Origin: a virus
DNA length: 52,047 nt
IMG/VR virus record: IMGVR_UViG_3300046780_000286
Span: 1 to 52,047 of that record
Reading direction: 5' to 3' (one strand)
Each line of letters opens with the position of its first letter. Position 1 is the first letter of the stretch. Below are positions 1-9,200 of this stretch, piece after piece. The notes below the pieces were generated by a model. That model saw only the letters and a program-made list of their open reading frames with translations, did not search any database and was not told where the DNA came from. The position numbers and the translations under genes are program-made.

Positions 1-127
1 GCCAGAGAAACTCGCAGTAACGGGTTCGGCTGGGCAAATTTTCCAAATCAACCCAACCGCTACGGCTTGGACACTGGTTGACGCAAGTCAGATATTCTTG
101 CCGGGTACGATCACGCTGGATAAGATT
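1..127. repeat. Terminal direct repeat, left copy
   Basis: These 127 bases are identical to 51921..52047, and the match stops exactly at base 128. An exact repeat of 127 is the usual trace of a circular de Bruijn-graph contig (odd k-mer length), so I read it as proof of circular closure rather than as a biological terminal repeat. The open frame of the fibre gene crosses the join without interruption. Confidence 0.95.
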
Positions 128-799
128 TTTCCCGGATTGGGTTTCGTTTATTCGGATGGCGTATCGGTATTTTACCAAACACTTAATCCTACACTCATTA
201 ACGATGCACTTGGTGACGGAAATCTTGTCTGGACGACAATCGCAGTTGGTGATCCATTGCAAGTTCTTAGGACTAACCCAGCCGGAACCTTGACAGAATG
301 GGTATCGGTCGTTGATGCAGTTCAAAATAGCTCTTTGCCAATTACTAAGCTATCACCCGGAACGGCAAACAACTCCAAAGTTGCTACCGTTTCCGCCGAT
401 GGACTTACCGTTGGCTGGGCAACACCAGCAGCGGTTCCTGTTTCGCGAGTTAGCCGTTCTGGTTCGATTACACTACCTGCTGCTACTGCAACCACGGCGG
501 CATTCTTGCCGGGTATGGGTGCCGAACCAACGGGGATTGAAGCGAGGTTCTACTGTACTGTGGATAATAATGGATACTTTGCTTCTTCTGGAGATTTTAT
601 CCAACATTACGCAGTCTTCTCCACTATTGGTGCTGATACACAGCAGCAAGCATATCAGATGAGTGGAAACGCCACTCAACTCTTTATGACAGCTTCCAAT
701 GTCGCTGTTTTGTTCTTCATGTCCAAAACCAATGGTGTTGTCGTTACATTCAATCCAGCACAATGGGTTCTAGTTTGGGTCACAACACTTATCGCATAA
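1..799 (+). CDS. Tail fibre-like protein, C-terminal part (5' end at 51586)
   Basis: This is the 3' part of a gene whose start is at 51586. Joined across the circle (51586..51920 plus 1..799) it is 1,134 nt, or 377 aa. The protein is rich in Thr, Ala, Gly and Val. It carries a degenerate internal repeat: an ITPEKLAV-type segment followed by AGQIFQIN and a TITLDKIFPG segment, with a second version (ITKLSPGTANN then VGWATPA) further on. Repeats of this kind are common in phage tail fibres. The C-terminal 120 residues look like a separate compact tip with no motif I recognise. It sits just before the tail adaptor gene at 810. A fibre role is inferred from composition and position. Confidence 0.65.
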   Translation, partial: PEKLAVTGSAGQIFQINPTATAWTLVDASQIFLPGTITLDKIFPGLGFVYSDGVSVFYQTLNPTLINDALGDGNLVWTTIAVGDPLQVLRTNPAGTLTEWVSVVDAVQNSSLPITKLSPGTANNSKVATVSADGLTVGWATPAAVPVSRVSRSGSITLPAATATTAAFLPGMGAEPTGIEARFYCTVDNNGYFASSGDFIQHYAVFSTIGADTQQQAYQMSGNATQLFMTASNVAVLFFMSKTNGVVVTFNPAQWVLVWVTTLIA

Positions 800-809
800 G
801 GATTTATTT

Positions 810-1805
810 ATGTTTTCTGACATGCTAACAGAATTGCAGGACAGCATCAGCGATGCTTCGAGAGAAGTTCTCGCTAGATATCTGAATCGCGGTTACAAAG
901 AACTTTACGACACGTTCGATCTACCTTGTTCCGTAACGGACGAGTTCTTTGAGATTGATGGACAAGACGGACAGATTGTACTACCAGAATACGTCGATCA
1001 GATTAGAGGTGCTGGTTCGCGAATGGACTATGTGCCTATTACCGTATCCGATTTCAGGTCTGGCTATAGAATGACACCGTCGTTCCAGCGTCCTTATGAG
1101 TGGCGAATTCGTGGAGAAGTACCATTGGTGACTCAACTGGATGCGACCGATAAACTTCGAGTGACGCTTTTCGGCGTCGAGGAATCTGCCGTTAACGTCA
1201 TGATCATCGGCGAAACCGCACAAGCTGCAACGCACACAGAAACCGTTACTCTCTTGGCTGGTGAAACTACTAAACTGACCGAGGCTCAATGGATTGCTGA
1301 TAATCCCTATGCGATGACTTCGATCACGAAGGATATCACGACGGATAATGACATTGCGCTGACTGTTGCTAGCACCGGCACTGAGGTTTCTAGACTCAGG
1401 AATCGCTTGCTAAAGGCTAGATATCAGCTGCTTCAACTAACCGATCAAAACCCGCAGATTCCCTCGGGTTTCTGGAACGGACCTCCAGGCGCGCAGATCG
1501 TCTACAAGAAAACCCTCATCCCGCTGGTCTTCGACACGGACGAAATCATCTACCCCAAAGCCGAATCGGCTGTGTGCTGGAAAGCGCGTGAGCTTTGGTA
1601 TAATCAGAAAACGGATCAAGCCTCGTTCGCTGCGACAGAACAAGCCAAAACCAAGTGCAATGATCTGATTAACAACATCATGATAAATCAGGAATCCGCT
1701 GGCGAAAAGAAAGTAAACTTCGCTCGGAATCCCTACGTCAATAGCTGGGCATATACTCGCGGTCGTGGACTTCGTTACGGAAATTATTATGGCTACAATA
1801 GGTAA
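810..1805 (+). CDS. Tail adaptor / gatekeeper-like protein
   Basis: A 331-aa protein with start ATG preceded by AAGGATTTATTT, a reasonable Shine-Dalgarno. The N-terminus is helical (a segment like the start of podoviral tail tubular A proteins, with LNRGYKELYD at about residues 28-37). The middle is beta-rich and the C-terminus is helical with an Arg/Tyr-rich tail ending RYGNYYGYNR. Its neighbour downstream is a nozzle-like protein, the same order as tail tubular A then B in podoviruses. The function is inferred from order, length and predicted architecture, since there is no diagnostic motif. Confidence 0.5.
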   Translation: MFSDMLTELQDSISDASREVLARYLNRGYKELYDTFDLPCSVTDEFFEIDGQDGQIVLPEYVDQIRGAGSRMDYVPITVSDFRSGYRMTPSFQRPYEWRIRGEVPLVTQLDATDKLRVTLFGVEESAVNVMIIGETAQAATHTETVTLLAGETTKLTEAQWIADNPYAMTSITKDITTDNDIALTVASTGTEVSRLRNRLLKARYQLLQLTDQNPQIPSGFWNGPPGAQIVYKKTLIPLVFDTDEIIYPKAESAVCWKARELWYNQKTDQASFAATEQAKTKCNDLINNIMINQESAGEKKVNFARNPYVNSWAYTRGRGLRYGNYYGYNR

Positions 1806-4227
1806 AATGGATTGGTACGGTGGAATCAATCAACTTCCTGACCGGAGCAAGATTGACTTTGCAACGGAGTACGGCCTTCTTATCAATGGTCGTGTTCGCA
1901 CGAACGAAGTCACACCCGTTGTCGGACCACTTGATATTACTTCTGGACTTCCGACAACGGCTGAGCGCCAAGGACTTTACGCATTTGGATCGTTGCTCTT
2001 AGCATTTGCGGGCGGTAAAGCCTATTACAAAGAAACTACCGCAACGGTTCCAAGCTGGACGCCGGTTACTGCTTTGCAATTATCTCTCACGGAGAAGATC
2101 GAAGCGGTTGCGATTCCGGCATCGAGCATAAACTACAAACGCTATTCGACCGATGCTAGTAATGTCAAAGCGCCAGTTCGTCTTCAAGATGCTCGAAACG
2201 CATCGCCGGCTGCGGTTCTAGTCACAGATGGAGTAAACCAATCTTGGCTCATATTCGCAGACGGTACCTCAAGGCCGACTAAGACCTATGCACAATGGAC
2301 CATTGACGATCCTGAGTATGTTCCTGTAATGCGGATGCCTTACATGTCCTCAGATGGGATATTGTATTGCGTTGGTAAAGATAACAATGGCGTCTATAAC
2401 CAGATTTTCCGTTCGGTTACAGGAAGTCCTTTGAATTTTGTCATTGTTGTCAATACAGCAGGAAACAAATCCGGTACCGAAGCCGAAGGTGGCGCTCCGG
2501 CACTTGCCGAGCGAGCTTCGTTTTCGCCGATTACGTTCCTAGGTGGGATCAATGCCGTCGATGGATCGTTCTTAGTTACAACTGCGACATCGTCGACAGT
2601 ATTTACACCAGACTACGATAGACTTATTTGTTCCGAGCCGACCTACATCAAACAATACCTGTTCGACATCGGTGCCGTTAACGAGAACTCGGTAGCTAAT
2701 GTTCTAGGTGATACGACCATCGTAAATTCTAGAGGTATAAGGTCTTTTAACGGCGTTCAGCAACTCAAGTTCGAGGGCTCTTTTGCGCCGTTCAATATCA
2801 ACGTCAACAGAATCTTCGGTGACATCGTTCAAACAACCACGGCAGTAACGACCTTCGACAACTATGCGGTATATGCGATCCAGACTATCTATGGTTACGG
2901 AATTCTTTGGTACGATATGCTTCTTGCGAAATGGGTATCGCTGGACCTTTATGATAACCAGTCTGCGATTGTTCAGTTTGCTTCGGTTACTGTCGGGGCT
3001 TTGAACGAGTTGTACTTTCTCACTGAGTCCGGGCACATTTTCCAATGCTTCGCGGGTGACGTGCAAAAATGCACCGTTTACCTCGCAGATATTATCCCAC
3101 CAAACAGCGCCACTAGGCAAAGCATGGAAGCCGTTGCGGTAACATTTAGCGGAGGAGACACTGACGGATTTTGCGCGATAGGTTCTTACACTGACGGACG
3201 GTACTCCGGTGCTCTTACACTTCCTCTCGCTGCGGAGAATGTTGCACCAACTGGTGGCGTAGAACCTACTACGGGTCAGCTAGTGCTGGATTCCAATTCA
3301 ACTATTCCTTTGGTGTTCTCTCTTAAGGAAATAAGCACTCAGGGAACTCGTTTAGGAACTAGCATCTCTTGGAACACGAGCGCTCGGCTACTCTCTACTG
3401 TTGTAGAAACGGATGAGGTTGGTCCGACGAACGTGAAAGCGATTCCAGATAACTACGTTAGGTGCTTGAAGATTATTCTGCTTGGGTATGATGGCGTTTG
3501 CAATCCTCAGCAACGCGCGGTCAATCTCAGAATCCAGAAAGAGAATCCAGACTATATCATTGGCCTTGGTTCACACACAGTCGACGGAACTTCTAGCTCA
3601 GTGGCTACGTACTTAAAAGCACATTGGAATAATCAACATGAGAAAGGCACGTTTTATGCTATTCCCGGACCATCCGAGCTAGACACTAGCGTTGGGGAAC
3701 CATTCTTTCAGTATGTTCTCCAAGCACCGTCACGATACAGCATACTATCTCTCGCAGCTGCTAACTTTTATCTCCTCAACTCCGGCATTGATTCGTCCGG
3801 CGGTCAAGTTGAGCCAGATAACTCTGACGGTTCCTCGCTTGCTACGTCCACGCAAGCATTGTGGCTCGAATCCCAAGTCAACGCTAATCGCGCGAAATTC
3901 AATTTCGTCCTGCTCGGAACTCCACCACGAAGTTCCGTTGATGGATTGTCGTCTGCTGCTTGGAACGAGGTAGATTATGCAGGAATCGGCGTTGATGGCG
4001 TGTTCAGCGGACAGGGTTCTTACGAGCGAATCGAGGACTCTCGACGAGTCGTGTTTGTCAATTCCGGAACTGGCGGAGAACCCTTACAAACCTTTGGCGT
4101 CGTTCGAGAGGATTCCGCTGTCAGAATTGAGTCTTTCGGTTACACACGAATCACCATCACGCCACTATCGGCACTCATCGAATTCGTCTCGGTTGATGGC
4201 GAAGTGCTTGATAGACGATTGCTGTGA
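1789..4227 (+). CDS. Tail nozzle-like protein fused to an inactive metallophosphoesterase domain
   Basis: An 812-aa protein. I chose ATG 1789 (GGAAATTATT spacer) over the upstream GTG 1765; it overlaps the previous gene by 17 nt. Residues 1-500 open with DWYGGINQLPD and contain beta-propeller-like repeats, as in podoviral tail nozzle/stabilisation proteins. Residues about 555-765 follow the calcineurin-like phosphoesterase plan in order: ILLGYDG (562), IIGLGSHTVDG (591), AIPGPSELD (624), then WLES and VLLGTPPRSS (706), then VFSGQGSYERI (738) and a following NSGTGG. In active enzymes these read GDxG, GDxxYDG, GNHE, HxPP and SGHxHSYER. Here the metal-binding Asp, Asn and His positions are replaced, so the fold is kept but catalysis should be lost. 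I infer it is a structural or carbohydrate-contacting tail domain. Confidence 0.65.
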   Translation: MATIGKMDWYGGINQLPDRSKIDFATEYGLLINGRVRTNEVTPVVGPLDITSGLPTTAERQGLYAFGSLLLAFAGGKAYYKETTATVPSWTPVTALQLSLTEKIEAVAIPASSINYKRYSTDASNVKAPVRLQDARNASPAAVLVTDGVNQSWLIFADGTSRPTKTYAQWTIDDPEYVPVMRMPYMSSDGILYCVGKDNNGVYNQIFRSVTGSPLNFVIVVNTAGNKSGTEAEGGAPALAERASFSPITFLGGINAVDGSFLVTTATSSTVFTPDYDRLICSEPTYIKQYLFDIGAVNENSVANVLGDTTIVNSRGIRSFNGVQQLKFEGSFAPFNINVNRIFGDIVQTTTAVTTFDNYAVYAIQTIYGYGILWYDMLLAKWVSLDLYDNQSAIVQFASVTVGALNELYFLTESGHIFQCFAGDVQKCTVYLADIIPPNSATRQSMEAVAVTFSGGDTDGFCAIGSYTDGRYSGALTLPLAAENVAPTGGVEPTTGQLVLDSNSTIPLVFSLKEISTQGTRLGTSISWNTSARLLSTVVETDEVGPTNVKAIPDNYVRCLKIILLGYDGVCNPQQRAVNLRIQKENPDYIIGLGSHTVDGTSSSVATYLKAHWNNQHEKGTFYAIPGPSELDTSVGEPFFQYVLQAPSRYSILSLAAANFYLLNSGIDSSGGQVEPDNSDGSSLATSTQALWLESQVNANRAKFNFVLLGTPPRSSVDGLSSAAWNEVDYAGIGVDGVFSGQGSYERIEDSRRVVFVNSGTGGEPLQTFGVVREDSAVRIESFGYTRITITPLSALIEFVSVDGEVLDRRLL

Positions 4228-4555
4228 CAATGAATGGATTCGCGAGATTCTAGACTTTAGGACACCCCGTGTTCGCAAGCTGTTCGGTGCTAATTGGGAG
4301 AGGGAGCAAGTCGTAAAGTTGGTTGTCTTTACGATCATGTCGGGGGTAGTACTGGCTTCGGCGCGGGGTGTCCTTTTGGGTCGCTTCAGAGCTAAAAACG
4401 TGATAGTGGTAGACGTTATCTTCGGTGAGAGAAAATTTATTTCAGAAGTTCTAAAGGCTTGGCGGGATTTATACCCCGGATTTCAAGTGCAGGGAAATAG
4501 GCACGGTAAACTTCACAATTTCAAAAAACTATATGGGCGCACCAGATGTAAATAG
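4196..4555 (+). CDS. Hypothetical 119-aa protein bridging two tail genes
   Basis: This open frame starts inside the end of the nozzle gene and overlaps the next gene start by 23 nt, filling a 305-bp gap that would otherwise be empty. The protein begins MAKCLIDDCCDNEW, has a hydrophobic stretch at about residues 38-60 (VVKLVVFTIMSGVVLASA), and ends in a basic segment (GNRHGKLHNFKKL). There is no obvious Shine-Dalgarno. I do not recognise a family. The gene call rests on gap filling and overlap pattern only. Confidence 0.4.
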   Translation: MAKCLIDDCCDNEWIREILDFRTPRVRKLFGANWEREQVVKLVVFTIMSGVVLASARGVLLGRFRAKNVIVVDVIFGERKFISEVLKAWRDLYPGFQVQGNRHGKLHNFKKLYGRTRCK

Positions 4556-5381
4556 CAACGAGATTTCTGCACAAAGCATGCAGAATCTAGTACAGTATCT
4601 TCCGCAATATTTGCAAGCGGCAAATTCGCAAGTATTGCCAACCGAACAAGCCAAACTCGCAGCCGAGCAGGCTACCGCGCCAGGTCGAGCTCAGCTTGAG
4701 TTGGATCAGTACAAACAATTCGCACCGCAGTTCAGCGAACTCGGAACAGCGATTGGCAAGCAGCAGCAGCAAGGGCAAGCCGCGAATGATCTGGCTACGG
4801 TGCAAGGAACTGGCGGTCAACTAGCGACAGCTTTGACGGATGCGCAGAGGAAAGCTGATCCTGAGTTCTATGCGCTTCGAGCACTAGCCGCGCAGCAAGG
4901 CCAGCGGTTGAATGATTCGATTGTTGATCCCAATTCTGGTCTATCTCCAACAGAAAGAATCGAAATCGATAGGTCACTTGCTAGGGATAATAACCGACGA
5001 GGCACAGAAGCTCCAACCGCTACGTCCACGGTCAGTAATGCGATGGCGTTTGGAAATGCAGGTGAAGCTCGTAGGTCAGCTAGGCAGCAGCAACTTGCTG
5101 GGATTTTTGGTGCAACCTCGCAAGCCGCGCCGGCAACGAAATCTGGTATTGACGTGGGTTCGGCGATTCTTAATAGGCCAATTATTAACAACGGCGAAAA
5201 TCGCTTCACTAATCCGCAAACTGCTGGACAGGAATCTTATTCAGCTGCTGGTAATCTATTTAACTCCTTTCAAAATACTGGTCTATCCGCAGCGCAAGGA
5301 AACCAAAACAAGAAGACTGCTCTCGATCAGGCTATTGCTGGCGTTTCGGCTGCGGGAAGTTTGCTTGGTGGGAAAGTTTAG
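4533..5381 (+). CDS. Internal virion (ejection) protein candidate, Ala/Gln-rich
   Basis: A 282-aa protein that is low in aromatic residues and very rich in Ala, Gln and Asn, with helical segments such as EQAKLAAEQATAPGRAQLEL. There is no signal peptide or catalytic motif. It is the first of three consecutive genes (4533, 5402, 6219) after the tail nozzle, the position where podoviruses keep the internal core proteins ejected into the host. The role is inferred from position and composition. Confidence 0.5.
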   Translation: MGAPDVNSNEISAQSMQNLVQYLPQYLQAANSQVLPTEQAKLAAEQATAPGRAQLELDQYKQFAPQFSELGTAIGKQQQQGQAANDLATVQGTGGQLATALTDAQRKADPEFYALRALAAQQGQRLNDSIVDPNSGLSPTERIEIDRSLARDNNRRGTEAPTATSTVSNAMAFGNAGEARRSARQQQLAGIFGATSQAAPATKSGIDVGSAILNRPIINNGENRFTNPQTAGQESYSAAGNLFNSFQNTGLSAAQGNQNKKTALDQAIAGVSAAGSLLGGKV

Positions 5382-5401
5382 AGAATCTAATCCAATTTCT
5401 T

Positions 5402-6199
5402 ATGCCTACTTATAACGTAAAAGACAATCCGTACTACGACCAGTGGCGTGGTAACAATCTAATCTCCGATCTTCTAGCCAATGCGACTCAGAGCTTTTCC
5501 GCGCCACAAACTGGTCCTTATGGCGAACGAAAGGGATTCTTTAGGTCTTTGATTGGTGACCAAACCAATCGAATGAACTCTGCGGCCGCTATGCGACAGC
5601 AGGATGTCGATGCTGGTGCGGTGCCTTTTCAGAAGGAAGTCGCGCAAGAAGACGTTATCAACAAGGCTAATAATGAAGGCGCTGCGAGTAGGCAGGCTGC
5701 TGGCGAAGCTGCTAGGATGCAGGTCGCGAAGTTCGAGCAAGAACAAGAAAACAAACGAGCGGAGACTAGACAGAATTCTGCTGAACGCCAAGCGAATATC
5801 GCCGATCAGTGGCAGAATCAAACGCGTCATGACCAGATGGAGAATGATAGAATCCTTCGGCAGGCTGCTACTGAACAACAGCTTAGAAAGCAGGCTAACT
5901 TACAAGGCGAACGCGGTGCCATTATGCGTGAGCAGATGCAGAAGCCATATACTAGTAATGATTTCTTGGTTGACCCAAAAGCCGGAACGATGACAAGGAC
6001 TCGTGCGGCACGGTATGGACAAGCCGGTGACGAAGTATCTACCGGTCAGGAACAGATGCTTACTCCAGACAAACTCAAGTGGCTTGAGCAGGGCGATTCG
6101 GATGAAGCCACCGCTAGTCCTTTGCCTAGTTACCAACCGCCTGTAGATATCGATTCGCTACTAAAGGGTAGCCAATTCAATCCTTCTTTGCGCTATTAA
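5402..6199 (+). CDS. Internal virion protein candidate, coiled coil
   Basis: A 265-aa protein whose residues about 70-190 form a long charged helix rich in Glu, Gln, Arg and Ala (for example EQEQENKRAETRQNSAERQ), typical of a coiled-coil core protein. It starts MPTYNVKDNPYYDQW. Codons are those of its neighbours. It lies between the 282-aa protein and the 1,798-aa polyvalent protein, so a second ejection protein is the best reading. No enzymatic motif is seen. Confidence 0.5.
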   Translation: MPTYNVKDNPYYDQWRGNNLISDLLANATQSFSAPQTGPYGERKGFFRSLIGDQTNRMNSAAAMRQQDVDAGAVPFQKEVAQEDVINKANNEGAASRQAAGEAARMQVAKFEQEQENKRAETRQNSAERQANIADQWQNQTRHDQMENDRILRQAATEQQLRKQANLQGERGAIMREQMQKPYTSNDFLVDPKAGTMTRTRAARYGQAGDEVSTGQEQMLTPDKLKWLEQGDSDEATASPLPSYQPPVDIDSLLKGSQFNPSLRY

Positions 6200-6218
6200 C
6201 ATCTAGACTTATTTCGCT

Positions 6219-9200
6219 ATGGCTAAAACGACACGTGAACAGCGAGAAGCTCAGCTTCTGCAACAGATTGGAAAAGACCCAGCGAGTTTCGCAATCGACT
6301 CATCTGGTAAGGTAATTCCTCGTACGACGCCAGAAGCTCCCGCGCCAGAATCACCGACGGGTCCTTGGGAAACCTTTGGACGATCGGCTGTCGGTGCCAT
6401 TCCAGAAACTGTTGGATCGCTTGTTGGCGGTGGGCTTGGTGCTGCGGGCGGAACTCTGGTAGCTCCCGCATTTGGACCGGCTGCTCCTCTTGTGCCGTTT
6501 GCGGGTGGCTTGGCTGGCTCAATCGGCGGAGGTATGGCTGCGCATGAATTAGAAAAAGAACTTCCTAAAGGCTATCAAGACTTCGTTAGCAAAGGTGCTA
6601 GAGAGAATCCTATCTCAGCCGAACTCGGTGATGTTTTGCCACAGTTGTTGACGTCTAACCCGGTTAAATCCGCGCGAGTTATTGGTGCTCTCGCTAGGGG
6701 TATTCCTACGCTTACTAGATTCACAGGTCAGCAGCTCGGTCATCTTGCCGGCATTGGCATCGGTACTGGAACTGGCGCGGTTGGACCAATCGCTGAGGAT
6801 TGGGATCGTCCAGAAGGTCTAGGACTAGACACGGCTAAACGCTCGGCGATTAGGGGCGTGGCTGGTTTGTTGGGCAGCCAACAGAATCGTTTGGGTAATC
6901 TATTCTCTTCAGGAAAGTTTGCACCTAGTCCCGACGTCGGCGATAGATGGGCAGATGCTGGTCGTGTTGCGCGGGATTCGATGCAGCAAAGCGGACGCGC
7001 ACCTGTGTTCGAGGGCGAGCCAGTTACGAGCCGACCTGAGCCGATTGATGCGGATGTGGTTGAGGCGACGCAGGTTGATAATCCTGCGCAACAGAACAGA
7101 GGACTTCTCGGTAATTCCCCACAGGACAGGGGTGTTGAGTCAGTTACTTCTCAGACCGAAACCGATGCCGCAATGGCTAAAGCGGCTGCGGATTTGGAAG
7201 CGTCGCGAGCGAAGATTCAGCCTGAACAGCCTGCGAAAAGTCAGTGGAATGACACGCCAGAAAATCGCGCTAAGCTGCTAGCAAAAATCCAAGCAGATAA
7301 TGCTGCACGTAATCGTCCTCCACCTTTCGATCCCGTTCATGCACGTGAGGAAGTCAATCCTAGCGTTCAAGGTCCAGTCGAACCTCAGGCTGATGAGCCT
7401 AACTTCTCATTGCCCTATCGGCAAGGCCAAGGCGCAGCTAGACCTCAACTCCCAGAACCTCCGTATCAACGGCCGCAAGGAGAAATTCCTGAAAGTCAAT
7501 TCGCAAAGGAGAAACGTCTAGCTCAGCGCGCTGGCGTTCCTCTCGAAAGGCAACAGGGTCAAGAAGGTGGACAGCTAGGATTGACTTCCCCAGAATGGGA
7601 CGAGATCATTAGGAACGTTGGCGGAAGCGACTACGGTTCTGATGTCGTTACTGGAGAACATAACCTAAGGGGTTCTGATGGAACGCCGCTCGCTGGTAAG
7701 GTTGAGCTTCCAACCGATCTAGAGAAAGGTTTGGTACGCATTGCTAAAAACGCTGGCGTTGATACTGGACCACATGAACTCTTACACGTAATCGTCAACG
7801 ATGTATTGGAAAGGGGTACCAAGGGCGAAAAAGCTTTCATCCAACGCGTTCTGGAACAAGCCGGCGGCGAGGAAGCACTCGTACAAGGCGGTGGCAATCT
7901 GTTCACTAAGAGACTTGTTAATGAAGGCGCAGGTTCTAAGGAATCAGAAGGACTTGGTGGAGACTTGATTGCGTTTATTAAGGCGCGGTTTTTGAGAAAT
8001 GCTACGCCAGCAGATTTGAAACGACTAGCAGCACGAACGCTTCGATCTGGTTCTGGCTCAGAGCAGTATCGTCCCGGCGGTGCTGGACTTAAATCCCAGA
8101 TCATGGAGGATGAGCAGAGCCTAAAAAAATCAAGTAATGTTAGGAATCAGCCGACAGTAAGTCAAGCATCACCTGAATACGGTAATTTTCCAGAATCATT
8201 TACAGATGTTGATATAGCTAATGTCAACAAGGATCGAGCTAGCTACGGTCTTGGTCCATTAACTCGTATACCAAAGGAAGCACAGGAGTCATTTAGGGCA
8301 GCTGAACGTGCTGTAGATGTTGGTAGAAATCGTGAATTTACTCCGGCTATCATAGGTAAGGATGGTCACATCTATGCAGCTGCTGGTCACAGTGAAGCCT
8401 CGATAATGGCTGATAAGGCAGGAACTTCGGAAGTCAGACGCGGATTCGTTACTAGGGATGGTAGGTTCCTTACCTTGATGGAAGTAGCTAAGGAGCAAAG
8501 GGCCAAGAAAGTCCGCGAGAATCCTGTTCCAGAAACCCGTGAGACGATAGCTAAGCAACTAGAAGTTACACTCGATCCCGATTCGGGAAAGGCTGTCACG
8601 CACATACCGCTGGGTTCTGAGATTCCAGCGAAGATCCCCTCGGGTTTGGAAATGGTCCGCACACCTAAAGGCACGGCGATCTTCAACCCCACAAAGGTTT
8701 CTCGTGCTGAGGTTCTCACTGCTGGTCAAGGTGAGAACTTTGACGGGCGTTTGCTTGGGATGAGTCAAGCTGAGAAACCACTTGTTTCGGACAAGGTTGT
8801 TACCACGTCTAAGGATGGTGTGAGGGATGTAGTCACTGAGGTTGTTTCACCTGGTAGCGAGCGCGCCGCAATGGCTGCTCACGAGAAGGCTGTTCCGGGT
8901 GGCGTTTCGGAGGTTAAGCCAATCGCGGATGTACTTAATGAAAGGACTCAACCGCTAGGTCCGAGAGAGACTTATGATCCTTCAGATATTAAGAAGCCGA
9001 TTCCTTATGGTTTTTGGATAGAGCCAAATGGTAAGTTTAGGCCAGTCGAATCGCGAGGTCATTTTGCTGAAGCCAGTAAAATCGCAGATGAAATAGGATT
9101 GAAACCTGGAATGAATGGTTTACAATATGATCAACTTAAAGAAAAAGGTTACGCACGTGCTCATTATGATAGAGACAAAAACCGCCTAACTGTAGAGAGT

